NCBI GenBank assembly: GCA_026413225.1
Contig: JAPMTP010000045.1
Span: 1-64,000, forward strand
Reading direction: 5' to 3'
Source of the DNA: Otis tarda
Lineage: Eukaryota > Chordata > Aves > Otidiformes > Otididae
Length of the DNA: 64,000 nt
Part shown: one piece after another, positions 12,901 to 23,548 of the stretch
Layout: the number at the start of each line of letters is the position of its first letter
Position numbering within the stretch: position 1 is the first letter of the stretch
Position numbers and translations under genes: made by a program
The notes under the pieces: generated by a model
What the model was told of the DNA's origin: nothing
Database searches by the model: none
What the model saw: the letters and a program-made list of their open reading frames with translations, nothing else

Positions 12901-14794
12901 GCTCCCTCTGCACATTAGGCACCTTCTATTACAGGAGTCGGAGGCAAAGCACCTCCCTCAAAATGCCCAGTCGCTTTTTCTCTCAATGATGCATTCCCAC
13001 GCCCGCTGCTCGCCCGCGCGCTCCATCGCCCCAAACGCCTTACAACTCACATTTCGGCTCAGAGTCAATTCTCGCTCTCTGAGCTCCCGCTTCTCTTCCT
13101 GTCTAGAGCACTAGAATGAATGGCGCCCAAGGAAGCAAAAAAAAAAAAAAGATGTCAGAGCAGGCAGATACCGTCATTTCTGCAGCAACTGTCGGCCCGT
13201 ACTTCGGTGCCCCAGCCCTGCTAGATGCTGCGATGATGGAGTGCCCGCCTCTCGCTTTGGGGAGGACCATCTTAGATTCCTTGGGACCCTTCCTGCTGCA
13301 CCCCTCAGACAAGAGGCACACTGAGGCGTTGTCTCCCAGGCCGGGAACGCGTGGCTGGGGCCGGGTGACCCTGCTAATGCGGCAGCACGCAGACACACCT
13401 GTACACCTAGCGCCTTGCCAGGGCGCACATATTTATTGCCACAAATGCCAATCCGGAGCCGCTAATGGAAACTCCTGTTCAGAGCCAAAATCATTTGGCA
13501 GGGCTCGCCTGCTCTGCCCAGGAGGGGGACAGGCACGGCGTCCCTCACACCTTCCCCCACCTCACCTTCTCCTGTGGGATGATATCCCCTTCCTGAATCC
13601 CCAGGAAAGCGGTTTCCTCCGCACCGGTTGCACCGCTGCCTGGGATGCCGGTCATGACTGGAAAAAGCACACACCACAGCAGCAAACGTCAGCACGGGAA
13701 CTGGCTGCACGCCATGTCCCGCTCACTCGCCTCAAACCTACTCCAAGGCAGCGGCTACTTTACAGACCACGAGCTCACCTCACAGCCACAACAGACACCA
13801 ACTCCTCGGCACTAACAAGACACCAGTGCAAACAGCTCGGCACACCAGAGAGAAACAACACACCTCTGGGACCCCCAGCGAGCCTCAAGGGCAGCGGAGA
13901 CACCGCAGACCAAGGCTCCGGTGATATTTCCCCATTGCGCCAGCTCTACTGTGCCACCTCACCGTTGACTTCGTACAGCTTCGGCCAGCTCCATCGACCC
14001 AAATCTCAAGGCAGGAAAAGCCCCAGACTGGGAGTCAGGCCGTACCAAGCTACGTTCATGGCAACAGCTGGACCATTCCTCCAAGCCCTTGTTTTCCAGC
14101 TGGACCATTCCTCCAAGCCCCTGCCTGCGCTTCATCGCTATGGCACGCAGAATTTCCAGAGGCGTGTTCACTACAACACCTCGTTTCCAGGTTTCTGTAC
14201 TCAAGGCAGCCAGTAACTGCGCTGCCAAGGAGGAAAAACCATCATTTCACCCTTCCCGATCACACACAGGGAAAAAGGAAGAGGAAACGTCCCTCTCGGC
14301 TACCAGGGCAACGGCATTCCCCTTGGGACATCCCAACCCATTTCTTAACTGACCCACGAGCCACCCAGGACCGCACACGACCTCCCGCCAGCTCCACTGG
14401 TCCAGGACTCACAGCCCACCGCTGCCGAGGGGCGGCCCCTTCTCAAAACTGCCTCTGCTCGGATCCCCTCCGCTCGAGGCTAAGGCACTCACAGGGGACA
14501 CCAGGCTACCAACCACCCGCTTTGGCATCGGGGAGTACCTGGCCTCACGGCGGAGGTCCTGCTCAAAGCGTCCAGCGGGATGGAGCTGGTCATGCCCTTA
14601 GGCCGAGGACTCACGGATCGCTTCCGTGACAGCGGACGGGGCACGTGGCTGGTCATGCCGGGAGTCCGGCTGCTGGAAGAGGCGGGGGCGTGCTGCCCCC
14701 ACAGCGAGGAGAGGGGCGGATGAGGCACAAACTTTGAGAGTTCGGCCTTTGAAGCCACCTGGAGCTGCCTGTTCCGTGCGGGGATACAGGACAC
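1..14794 (-). CDS. FHAD1-like coiled-coil gene, minus-strand copy (3' end outside window)
   Basis: This is the mirror image of the plus copy: six 5' exons, then at least three cassettes running leftwards out of the window. The 5' exons (14,794 to 11,977) are intact and equal in length to those of the plus copy, and the first is open where the plus copy has TAG. The cassettes left of 9.5 kb carry many one- to three-base insertions, and cassette 2 has lost the donor of exon E. Either this copy is a decaying pseudogene or this part of the sequence has consensus errors. The unique 3' exons are not in the window. Confidence 0.55.
2153..5745 (-). CDS. Minus copy, cassette 2 (five exons, damaged)
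   Basis: The exons are K 5,626-5,745 (120 nt), E about 4,600-4,759, Q 4,134-4,249 (116), P 2,500-2,632 (133) and D 2,153-2,314 (162). The lengths no longer preserve frame. The donor of E, TTAAG|GTACAC in every other complete copy, reads TTAAAGAGCACA here and has no GT. This cassette would not be spliced normally if the sequence is correct. Confidence 0.5.
3018..3210 (-). mobile_element. CR1 LINE 3'-end remnant, arm A cassette 2
   Basis: On the minus strand it ends ...AAACCATTCTATCATTCTATG, the characteristic CR1 3' tail of birds, preceded by the usual GGTCCCTTCCAAGCC and TGGATGCCCCATCCCCTGG phrases. About 190 bases of the 3' untranslated end remain. It sits in the Q-P intron. Confidence 0.9.
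6967..10570 (-). CDS. Minus copy, cassette 1 (five exons, small insertions)
   Basis: The exons are K 10,455-10,570 (116 nt, intact), E 9,455-9,617 (163), Q 8,992-9,103 (112), P 7,315-7,447 (133) and D 6,967-7,129 (163). The E, Q and D exons each gain three bases through separate one- or two-base insertions, so the frame is disturbed inside each exon and regained at its end. In E the peptide changes after EKDRAL. All five keep AG and GT borders. Confidence 0.55.
7860..8058 (-). mobile_element. CR1 LINE 3'-end remnant, arm A cassette 1
   Basis: It is the same CR1 remnant at the same place in the Q-P intron. The insertion is therefore older than the cassette amplification. Confidence 0.9.
11337..11976 (-). 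other. Single-copy stretch between 5' exons and the first cassette (arm A)
   Basis: It is matched in arm B at about 33,854-34,494 with some indels. Phase considerations predict an exon here. The best-looking peptide (KEQEVLVEGFLLVGMVASV) is open in arm A, but a one-base difference (GTGGAGCAAGG against GTGGGCAAGG) closes it in arm B. Confidence 0.35.
11977..12066 (-). CDS. Minus copy, exon LKSFKFQVSWEKGTERLL (90 nt)
   Basis: It has exactly 30 codons, ending GGCAAG|GTCTGT. The plus copy has one extra A here. The next visible exon (K of cassette 1) needs a partner ending in two spare bases, so an exon between 11,976 and 10,571 is probably unseen. A charged open stretch near 11,650-11,740 (KEQEVLVEGFLLVGMVASV) is a candidate, but its borders do not fit. 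Confidence 0.65.
12315..12422 (-). CDS. Minus copy, coiled-coil exon AEKMLKQHRARQ (108 nt)
   Basis: It has 36 whole codons with the same borders as 33,408-33,515; the peptide starts AEKMLKQHRARQALWLQAMG. Confidence 0.75.
12550..12654 (-). CDS. Minus copy, coiled-coil exon RIKELESDVERL (105 nt)
   Basis: It is identical in length, phase and peptide start (RIKELESDVERLQGEVQKY) to 33,176-33,280. Confidence 0.75.
13051..13110 (-). CDS. Minus copy, short charged exon
   Basis: It encodes EEKRELRERELTLSRN and ends at a GTGAGT donor. As in the plus copy, two in-frame acceptors are possible, so the high end is 13,110 or 13,098. Confidence 0.6.
13566..13657 (-). CDS. Minus copy, exon with VMTGIPGSG (92 nt)
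   Basis: It matches the 92-nt plus exon at 32,176 in length, phase, splice sites and peptide (start VMTGIPGSGATGAEE). Confidence 0.65.
14063..14120 (-). repeat. Intronic 24-bp tandem duplication (arm A)
   Basis: GGCTTGGAGGAATGGTCCAG occurs twice, about 30 bases apart, on the minus strand. The same duplication is in arm B at about 31,720-31,772, so it predates the inverted duplication. It lies in an open stretch that reads LENKGLEEWSS, but I find no fitting splice sites. Confidence 0.7.
14539..14794 (-). CDS. Minus copy, 5' exon 1 of those placed (256 nt)
   Basis: It has the same splice sites as 31,049-31,304, with a fully open frame containing RNRQLQVASKAELSKFV. CAG at 14,759-14,761 stands where the plus copy has TAG. 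An in-frame ATG follows, as in the plus copy. Confidence 0.6.
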
Positions 14795-15419
14795 CTGTGA
14801 GGGGAAAAAACACCCCAATAGCAGCAAGACTTCAGGCACCTCCTTAGCCCTTGGGCCACGTGCGTTATGTCCTACAAACCCCAGGCACAGACCTCAGCGG
14901 AGGCGCATTTTGAGTCCTCTCCCCTTTCCGTTCCCCAAGGATCGGACTTAAATCCAGACTCCCCATCTTTTGCAAGATTAAAAAAAAATCCTTGAGTTTT
15001 GATGCATTTCCAGCTCTTCCCTCTCTCTCCATTCGACTGCCCTGTTTCTGCACGTCATCGGCACTATCCGAAAGCCCTCCTTTCACGCCTCTCCCAGCTC
15101 CCACGCAGGTGGCCCCACCCTGTCACTTCTCCCGTGCAGCGAGCTGACCCAAAGCCTCTCACCACACTCCTGCCTTGCCACGGCAATCACCACCCCCTAC
15201 GCCGGGCCTGTCACACGCGTAATTGACACTCTCTGCTACCTCTCCCGATAAGCAGAGCTTCCCCGGACGGCAGCGACGAGCCACCTTCATTGTCTCCTAC
15301 ATCAGCTGCCCCAGCCCCTTCACCCGCAAGGCTTACGTTACAAAGAACAACTACTACCGTTTAGTAAATCCCCCCGACCAACGCACAGCAACCCAGCCAC
15401 AAACGTGCTGACCAACTCA

Positions 15420-16250
15420 CGTGCTAGAGATGGTACAGCGTCGCTCCAAGGGCGGCTCTGCCCCGGCCGGCAGCGTGGCTGCCGCCCTCGCTGTAGCCTC
15501 GGAAATCCCAGCCGCGTCAGCCCTCGCTGATGCCCTCCTCGGTGCTCCTCTCGCTGGGGTTTGTTTCGGTGTTTTGTTTTTTCGCTTCTCCTTTTGCCTG
15601 GCCACTGGCCCAGCAGCACGAGAAAGTTGAGTGCCAACAGCAGCTCTGCTCGACACCAACTGACACAGCCGGGCCGCGGAACAGAACCATGGCAACGCAG
15701 AGGTTCCGTTGCGGTTCTAGGTTGCCAGCGACGACCCGGGCCACTCCAATCGGATCAGCCGCTCTGAGCCCGGTCCCGCCTGGCACGGAATGTTTACACG
15801 GATGCGGAATCCACCGCCTCCCCGGCAACCAGTGCCAGTGTTCCGCCACACGCAATGCAGAGGCAAGGGGCAGAGAGGGGGAGGCGCGAGCCTTGTGGGC
15901 CTTGCAGGCCTCACCCTCTGGCCTCCCGCCGGGCGGCCGACTGGGCCCGACTCGGCCCGGCCCGGCTGCGAGAAGTGGAGAGGAGATGAGATGTGAAGAG
16001 TCTCAGGCAGTGGAGAAGGAGGGGAAGGGGTAATGGCAGAGATTCCCCTGCAGCCCATGCTGAGGCAGCCTGTCCCCCTGCAGCCCGGGAAGGACCCCAC
16101 CTCGGGGCAGGGGAGGAACGTGAGGAGTTCTCCCCCGAGATGAGGAAGGAGCAGGGTAAAGCGACAAGTGATGAACTGACCGTAACCCCCACTGCCATTC
16201 GCCCCTGTGCCGCTCGGGGCGGGTAAGGAGGTAGAGATATTTTAGCTGAA
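15420..16250 (-). promoter_or_regulatory. CpG-rich putative promoter and first-exon region, minus copy
   Basis: It is the mirror of 29,620-30,425, with the same CpG density and the same donor-like CTAGCAC|GTGAGT at the low end (GT at 15,419-15,420 on the minus strand). The two genes therefore have promoters facing away from each other across the ERV-rich spacer. Confidence 0.45.
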
Positions 16251-16675
16251 GTTAAGCCTGGGAAGAGGGAGGGGTTAGGTTCTCCCTCGCCCGCCCTGCC
16301 GTGCCATACCTGACACCCCTATAATCCTTTGATTAGGCACCCCAGGCCTGCTGGAAACAAGCCTAACCCTTGCATTTCTCTTAACAGCAAACCCCAAGAT
16401 CGCTTCTTGGCCCAGTCCCCGCTCCCACGGTTGACAAATTCCCACATCATCCGGCTGAAAGATGTAGGGGGCGGAGCACAAATTCAGCCTTTGGCCAAAC
16501 TCCCAGGCACACAGACAGCAGGAGCGGCCGGGCTGAAAGTCACCAGCACACCAGCTCAGACGCACACACGCAAAACCACGCCACTTCCCTCCAAACATAC
16601 GTGGCCAATCTACAAATGTCCTGCAAGCACAGGATTCCCGCTATTCCCAGGCCTGCTCTGGTGCTCGGCAGGACC

Positions 16676-19166
16676 TGAACGTCAACGTCCGCACAAAGGG
16701 GCCGCTCTGCTGAGCGGGAGCACGGTCAGCTGTGCTGTGGTCCTTTGGCACCGCTCGGCGCCTGCCACCACACCTGCAAACCACACTCTTGCAGGACAAC
16801 AGCTAGCACATCCTGCAAGCTTTTGTCAAGCTTCACTTGGAGACTGAAGCAGTACATTTTACAGAGGAGCGCCTCCTCGGCAAACCCTAGAGCGGTTCTT
16901 CAGCACATGCCTCAGCGCCAGCCTCCTCGCTGGCGTTTTCATCCCCTGCTTTCCTCACAACATCAGACTTCCTCGGTTGTACAGAGGAACACCAGATCTG
17001 CACACCAGATCTGCACATCTCGTGCGTTTCCGCTGACCGTAAGTTACCCTCCAGAGAGGCTGGGATATACGTGCACTCTTACAAACTGCCTAGGAAAACC
17101 ATATCCTTATTTCTCACCTACCAGCACGTCTTACCTGGCAAAGCCATCTCCATCACGCTCACCTCCAGGAATACCTGCTCTCTTACAACATATTCCAGTG
17201 CCTCCAGTGTACCTCATTCTCACACAGGGGCAAGCTGTCCTAGGACAGCGATGGTCACAGGTTTGGGTGTTGACTGGTGTTCCTCAACATCCCACGTCTT
17301 CCCTTGGCTTTCCAGCATACCATCAGCAGACAAGTACGCAGGCAGCCAGCGAGGCTCTTTTGCCGTTCAGCCATCTGGGACATAATTCCTACTTTAGTCA
17401 CAGCCCCTTTCCCCACGGTCACTGCACTTCCCGCCATTTCTCCAGCTCTTTTCCTACTTGAGCCATTGCGAAAGACGCTGCTATCGCCCGTCTGTTCCAT
17501 TACACGGGACTTCCTGGCAAAGACGCTCCATGAACCTTCAGGTCCCAACTGCTCACACAGGATGCCTCGCTTATTCACCCCGATTTCCTAGGACCCCCGA
17601 TCAGGTTGGCTTTCTTCACCAGGCAGACAGACCTTCGTGCCTGACCTCCCGCTGCGGGTGGGCTCCTACAGGCACACACGCCTGCGCGACACCTTCCAAG
17701 GAGCCGCACCACCTTCCCAACCCCCTCGACAACAAGAACCACCCCTCATGGCACCCCCCAGCCCAACTCCCTCATTCTGGGGTATATTCTTCTACTTTTC
17801 TCCCCTTCTCTGGAATAAAGGAGTCCCTAACGTCCTGGCGTTACTTTGCCCACCTGGCACCGTGCCTTGGGGCACAGCAAAGTGAAATTGCTGCAATACA
17901 CCACCAGAACTCACAGGATGCACTAAGAAACAATAACCAACAAGAGCAACTGGGACATGGGTCTGGACCAGCACCTGCTCTCGGCTTGGGCTTTGGCTAT
18001 TTGTGCTCCTTTTGTATCTTTGGTTGCAGGGACCGTAACTACATCGACATCAGGCTCCAACCAACCCAAACACATCCCTACCAGCAGCCCAGAGTGGCTG
18101 GGAGTCATCTACACTAGCTCCAGCTTCCGGAGAGATGCTGCTCTCTACCCACACCTCCCAGATCCACCCTGTTTGAGGGAGCCCGGGGCTGAACAGGCAG
18201 AAGCTTTTGTCGTCGACCGCTTGGCTGGAAGTCCGGGAGGCGGCGCGTGGCCCAGATTGCTCGCGCAGCAGCATCCGCCCTGAACCAGCCGGCTGCTTTC
18301 ACACCGCTCCGGCTCGCAGACCTTGGGACAGGACAACCACGCACGAGTGCGCACACACGCACAAACACACCGTGCAAAATATTTATTCAAAAGAGGTCTG
18401 CACGCACCGCGTGCTCGGCTGCCGTTTCACCCTGCACACCTGGCAGCGGTGCACTCCGACAGCTCCCAAGCCCCCGCATTGATCCATGTGCCTCAAACGG
18501 ACCGTCCCCTTCGCATCTGAGCGCAAACCACAACGGAGAAAGCAACCCAGGAAAGAGATCTGTCCTCTCCCCGAGTAGCGTGGGGCTCATTTCTGCCCGC
18601 TGCCCACCAGCAAGCCCAGATGTTGGCAGGAGTCAGGCCTGGCCCGGGGCCACTGTCCCAGGCCCTGAACGGAGCAGGGGAAAGCTGCAGCGCTGCTCTG
18701 GCAACGCCGTTTCCCTTACTCAGAAAGAAGGGGCACTAACAAAAGGAGCTTTGCCCTTTTCCATTTGGAAAACACTCACATTTGGCATCAATTGGGTGGC
18801 TCAGAAAAGTCTGGCTGGCACGACAGGGAGAGGGGGTGAGAAGATACACGGGGTGGTCCTTCTGGAAAACACCACAAATTACACTTTTGCTGTTTCCAGT
18901 CTCCATTTACTTCAGCGCACCAGACCCAGCGGCATTCAGGTTTCTTTCCCCACGCTCTTTTGAAAAACCCTGTTCTGGGGAAAGTTTGGCTAGTCCTTGT
19001 GCCGCAGCGCTACGCACCCATCGTGTCCTCCACGGCGCAGCTTCCAGGGAGCCCTGACCGCTTCTGCGCCCACAGACCGAGCCCCTCTTAGTGTAGGTTT
19101 GCTTTTTTTTAAAAAAAAAAAACAAAAAAAAACCAGTACACTCCAGCAGCATCACAGAGCCTCTTT
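16676..19166. other. Unique flank between the orphan 3' end and arm A
   Basis: This stretch is not matched elsewhere in the window. The part next to 19,167 would be 3' untranslated sequence of the orphan copy, with an A/T run at about 19,107-19,132. I see no convincing exon; open frames here have no splice support or family resemblance. Confidence 0.5.
18382..18387 (-). terminator. Possible polyadenylation signal AATAAA
   Basis: On the minus strand AATAAA lies about 780 bases downstream of the stop codon at 19,167 and could end the transcript of the orphan 3' copy. No cleavage-site evidence is visible. Confidence 0.35.
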
Positions 19167-20119
19167 TTAGGTCATTTTCTGGCTCCCTGGTGCTTTCTCC
19201 TGGATCTCCTCGTACTTGGGCGGAGGGGTCAGCGGCTCTATCGTGACAGGAGCCGTGCAGGTTCTGCCGTGGGCTCTCTTGGCCTTCTGCTTGCCCATGC
19301 AGACAGGCTGCTGGGCTTGCAGGGACTCTTCTTTCAGCCTGCACAAAACGGGAGGGGGAAAGCGTCCGTCACCGCGTCAACCCCCCAAAACACAGCTGGC
19401 CTCCGCACTTGAACCCCTCCTAGGACCCTCCCCACACCATGGGGTGATGCTGATGGACATGGGAGCAGCAAGCGCCTTGCTTGGACTGGCAAAAACTTCA
19501 GCAGGCACTTTCCCTGTGCCCATTCCTCGTGCCCTGGACAGCCCTTCCCATCGGCTCCCACGCCTGGCTCTGTCCCGCTGACACCGGCCCTCCACCCCAG
19601 CCAATGCCGCCGCTCTCCCTGCGTCCGGCCCGTCCGCACCAGGGAATTTGCCAAGGGTCCCCCGACTCTGCCACTGCCTGACTGCGCTGGGCCCTGCGAG
19701 GCACCCAGAGGACGTCTCTCTGCTTCTCCTCACCATTCTGCTTTGGACCATACCAACACGGGACCAGTCCTGGCCAGCAGCGACAACCAGGCGTGTATCG
19801 CTGCCGCGAGGCTGCACCACTCCTTCCCACGAGTTTCCCCGTCGCTTTGCAGCCCAGGACCTTGTCTCACTCGGACCCGCGGCCACCCACAGCCACCCGG
19901 CCTCTGGTACCTCTTGCTCTCATGAAGCTTCATCATTTCTTCTTTCTTCTCCAGGCAGCTCTGGAGGTTCTTGAGCTTTTCCAACAGCTCCTCCACGTGT
20001 TTCTGCCTCTGCAGCCCTGCTTGTTCCCTTTCCTCCTGAGGGAGCTGCTTCAGAGACCGCGTTCCTGACAGCTCCTTCATCTTCACCAGGCTTGCCAGAG
20101 CACTAATGATGTCAACGTA
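19167..20119 (-). pseudogene. Orphan 3' end of another FHAD1-like copy (last two exons)
   Basis: Two exons remain. The exon at 19,911-20,119 encodes YVDIISALASLVKMKELSGT and a coiled coil. The last exon at 19,167-19,338 starts LKEESLQAQQPVCMGKQKAK, continues to PPPKYEEIQEKAPGSQKMT and stops with TAA. Both have AG and GT borders and correct phase. Homology with the plus copy ends near 20,185; beyond it lie unrelated bases and an ERVL-like LTR. The 5' exons are absent, so this is a truncated copy. It may show the original C-terminus of the family, since the plus copy has a shifted and replaced end. Confidence 0.7.
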
Positions 20120-20249
20120 CTGCGGAAAGCCCCGGGAATGCATTATTTCCTTGGCCTGACAATTCCTCTGCCACCTACCATCACCCCTGTCGCAGTTCAG
20201 CCCCGATCGGGACCACACTACGCAGTCTCTCTCTCACTCCCCCCCACCC

Positions 20250-20639
20250 TCCAGTGGGACAGAAGGGAGAACTGGTAAACCTAAAAAAAAACCAGCAAAA
20301 ACATGTGGGCTGTGATGGAACAAAAAAAAAAAAAAAAATTAACAGTGGAAAACAAAACAGTGATGGAAAACAAATACATTATAATGGCTTACAACAAATC
20401 CCCACACCTGGTTTCTTCCAAGTAGCAGGAGGCTCCCCTCAGCACCCTCCTCACTGATACCCTGAGCACCATGTCAGATGGGATGGAACAGCCCTTGGGC
20501 TCACTTGGGTAAATTAACCCCAGCTGTTAGCTCATTAGTTAACTATCCCAGCTGCCTGCCCCAGCCATAGGGGCCACCAGCTCCAGTTCTCTGCCCAGCT
20601 CAGGTGAATATTAACTCTGTCCTAGCCAGAACCAGGACA
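20250..20639 (-). mobile_element. ERVL-like LTR (3' LTR)
   Basis: On the minus strand the element starts TGTCCTGGTTCTGGCTAGG, a start I know from abundant avian retroviral LTRs. It is preceded by a purine-rich tract (AAGGGGTGGATAA) that fits a polypurine tract. The low end is uncertain; an A-rich run lies near 20,320. It ends close to the orphan 3' exons and may have removed their upstream part. Confidence 0.6.
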
Positions 20640-21153
20640 TTATCCACCCCTTAGTCCACACCATCTACAGCATGCCCAGACCCTACACTTTCCGATTAAT
20701 CATCAACTTTTTTCTTTCTTTGATCTGCTTGTATGCAGACACACAGATGTAACTCCCCTAGTCCATGGCCCATCCCTCCAAAAGCTCTTTTGAGTTTATC
20801 CAGTCCATAACTTTGGGCTCCATCTGTCATAACAGTCTCTCAGCGCAGGACAGACAATGCCATGTTTGCTCAGGCAGTGTATCTGCTGCGAGTGATTTAG
20901 CATGTTCATGGTCTGCAGACTGAAGATCTATTGCTAGGTGCTAGTGGCAAGAGCCAGTTCTGGTTCCATCACTGCTGCCTTTTTTTCTGTTTTATCCAAG
21001 TTCATTCTTTGTTGGTCTAGCTGATTTTACTGTAATACTTTTGACACAACACAAGTCTCTCAGGGTGTGGAGCAGGAGGAAGCAAAGAGGCACACAGAAC
21101 GGCTGGATAATGACATCCAGTACTATACAGTAATCAGCATCAAGCACTTCAAA
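20640..21153 (-). other. 3' region of the ERVL-like element without readable genes
   Basis: It lies between the integrase end and the LTR. I see no env-like frame, which fits ERVL elements because they lack env. No dUTPase motif is evident. Confidence 0.4.
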
Positions 21154-21895
21154 TTATTGGCTCTTTTCACCTAAAATTAGATCTCCTTGAGGTACACATC
21201 GGACTTCCCCATCCTCCTGCATTACCCACCAAGTACACCCAGGTCCTTGAGCAAAAGCAATCCCATGCACGGGTTTGCCTTTGCCCAGGGGAGAAATGAC
21301 CCAGACTGTCTTCCCCAGTATATTCCTCACATGCACCACAGGGACTTTATCCCCTTCAACAGTACGCAGCCGTTCAGATTGGGCAGGGCCAGCTCGATTG
21401 GTGGACCACCCGAGTGTTGACTAGCCAAGCGGCTTTTGCTAAATGTTTGTCCCAGTTTTTGAAGGTTCCACCACCCATTGCTTTCAGTGTCGTTTTCAGC
21501 AGCCCATTGTACCTTTCAATTCTTCCACAGGCTGGTGCGTGATAGGGGATGTGGTATACCCACTCGATGCCGTGCTCTTTGGCCCAGGTGTCTGTGAGGT
21601 TGTTTCGGAAGCGGGTACCATTGTCTGATTCAATTCTTTCTGGAGTGCCATGTCGCCATAAGACTTGTTTCTCAAGGCCCAGGATGGTGTTCCGGGCAGC
21701 GGCATGGGGCACAGGATATGTTTCCAGCCATCCGGTGGTTGCTTCTACCATTGTAAGCACATAGCGCTTGCCTTGGCGGGTTTGTGGGAGTGGGATGTAA
21801 TCAACTGGCCAGGCCTCTCCATATTTACACTGCAGCCATTGTCCTCCATAGCACAGAGGCTTTAACCGCTTGGCTTGCTTGATTGCAGCACACAT
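21154..21895 (-). pseudogene. ERVL-like integrase, truncated and frameshifted
   Basis: The first frame (21,374-21,895) carries the integrase core. The catalytic triad is present: D in PVDYIPL, D in RIESDNGTRF and E in CGRIERYN, with exactly 35 residues between the second D and the E. A frameshift near 21,374 separates it from the C-terminal domain (21,154-21,339), which reads GKTVWVISPLGKGKPVHG and contains GCTWWVMQEDGEVRCVPQGD. The rest of pol is missing upstream. It is class III (ERVL-like) by resemblance. Confidence 0.7.
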
Positions 21896-22229
21896 TTCCC
21901 ATTCGTGGATAACCTGTTGTAAGGGTCGGTCAGAAAATCAGTATTGTCTCAGCCTTGTCATCGAGGACTTCCAGGTGGACTGTGGACTTGATCTGGCCTA
22001 AAAGGTAGGCTCACAACTGGACATGAGTTGCTGCCAGCAGCCTGCCTGAGATGCAGTTGTTTTTTTCCGGGGAACAGAACGGAACTGTTATGGACAAGGC
22101 CGACTCTGGCCTAACAACAAAATGTACAACACCCTTGAGATGGCGGACAGAGTGGCGCGGAGGTGCCACGGCTCAGCCCTGTTGTCAAAAACTGCCAGAG
22201 AGAACCGTGCAGCTGCTATCGAGGAGGAT
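21896..22229. other. Junction between the ERVL piece and the env/LTR piece
   Basis: About 330 bases with no confident feature. The right part is possibly decayed env sequence of the element that follows. The sharp end of homology to 54,206 lies at 22,230. Confidence 0.4.
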
Positions 22230-22729
22230 GGAAAATATTGAAAACAAAACTATTGATGCTCTACAAGGGCTGCAAACTGAAGTATCCAGCTTGTCAAAAG
22301 TAGTTTTACAGAATCGGATGGCCCTGGACCTATTTTTGGCCTCGCAAGGGGGTTGGCACAGTCATTAACACAAGCTGTTGTATGTATCTAGATCAGAGTG
22401 GTAGGATCTCCACAGATCTAAAAGAGATTCGGGAGCAGACTAAAAGCTTACGTGAGGTCACCAAGGATGATACTTCACGGGGCTTTGAAGATGTGTGGAA
22501 CAAACTTACTTCTCGGCTTCCCAGTCTCACACGGCTGAAACAATTATTTACGGCTGCTACGTTGCTTGGTTTGCTCATTTTCCTTACTTGCAGTCTAATT
22601 CAATGTGCTTCCTGGTGCTGTGAAAGGGCCACAGGGAGTTACGAAGAACGGAAATCACATAAACTTAAATATCGAGTAGAATCAGGCAAGGATTTTAAAA
22701 GGACCATCAAAACCAATGGGATTCTCTAA
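22230..22729 (+). pseudogene. Gamma-like ERV env, transmembrane subunit end
   Basis: The visible parts are a heptad region, then LQNRMALDLFLASQGG at the position of the retroviral immunosuppressive-like segment, then (22,382-22,729) a charged helix and the membrane span LFTAATLLGLLIFLTCSLIQ with Cys-rich edge and a basic tail. The frame breaks between the first part and 22,382. The surface subunit is absent; sequence 5' of 22,230 is unrelated. It is the 3' end of a provirus whose body has been lost here; 53,707-54,227 is its inverted partner. Confidence 0.75.
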
Positions 22730-22772
22730 ATTTTGCAAAAGAATTTGCAATGATCTTTAAAAAGGGGGGAGT

Positions 22773-23548
22773 TGAAGAGGAGAGCTAGAAGAATAAAGGA
22801 CTAATCAGAATAATAATAAAATTATTAAGCAATAAAACAAGTAGCTTTATAATAAAACAGTAGTTTTTGTATAGCCTAGCAGGACCCCTGCAGAACAATT
22901 TAATTCTTGTGCAAAAGTACAAACCACTAACCTCGAGAGAAAGAACAGCAGAGTCAGAAATTTACCATAACAAGGTACTTTCAGAATGCCCCAGCAGGTG
23001 CTGGGATGAGTCCCATGGGAACATCCTGAGGGAGCACAGACACACGAGTGAAACCAAGAGAAGGGGGCTTCAGGGGTTTAGAAGCAACTGCTGGGGTGGA
23101 ACAACCAAGGACACTGGGAACCAACACAGACAAGTCGCTAAGAAGCTGCCTTGGCAGCAAGAAGAAAGAAGAACAAAAGTCTGAGTTCACGCAGCGCACA
23201 CGGTGATGAAGAGGAGGAAACAACCACCGGCTGAAGTAAACGACCAGCAGAGGGACTGCGACTCCTGAGAACAGACACGGGAGGACGCAGAGACTGGGGA
23301 AGAACCTGTCTCACCTGGGTGGAAACTTACGAGAATGATTTCTCGAAAAACTAACGACTATGTCACCAAATCCTCGGGAATTCTACGAATCTGTGTGTCT
23401 GCGATGCACAAATCTTGTACCTGTCGCTCATCACGGCGCAGGCGTTTGGAGGAGCGATCCCCCGCGTGCCCGGCGCTGTAATAAAGAATACCTGCTTAAT
23501 AGTTACCTGGACTACGAAGTTTCTTTTCTCAGAGCTTTTTCGGCTTCA
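22773..23548 (+). mobile_element. ERV LTR (776 bp), left copy
   Basis: It starts TGAAG just after a polypurine tract (AAAAAGGGGGGA at 22,759-22,770) and ends CTTCA, so the termini are inverted repeats. AATAAA lies at 23,480-23,485 near the expected R end. The R-like segment GGAGCGATCCCCCGCGTGCC is shared with the LTR at 25,112, so the two families are related. No primer binding site follows, which marks it as a 3' LTR. Confidence 0.8.

Larger units (their letters stand above)
1..16675 (-). repeat. Arm A of a large inverted repeat
   Basis: Reading leftwards on the minus strand, this stretch matches the plus strand from 29,168 rightwards almost base for base over its first 5 kb. That part includes the CpG-rich region, six exons of identical length and even intronic details such as a 24-bp tandem duplication. 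The inner edge lies near 16,675, where the match to 29,168 stops. The arm leaves the window on the left. The part left of about 9.5 kb differs from arm B mainly by small insertions. The near identity implies a recent duplication or ongoing conversion between the arms (inference). Confidence 0.85.

Noticed and set aside
15223-15411. Frame reading TFIVSYISCPSPFTRKAYV on the plus strand, also present in arm B
   Set aside because: Presence in both arms reflects recent duplication, not conservation. No splice sites or family match support it.
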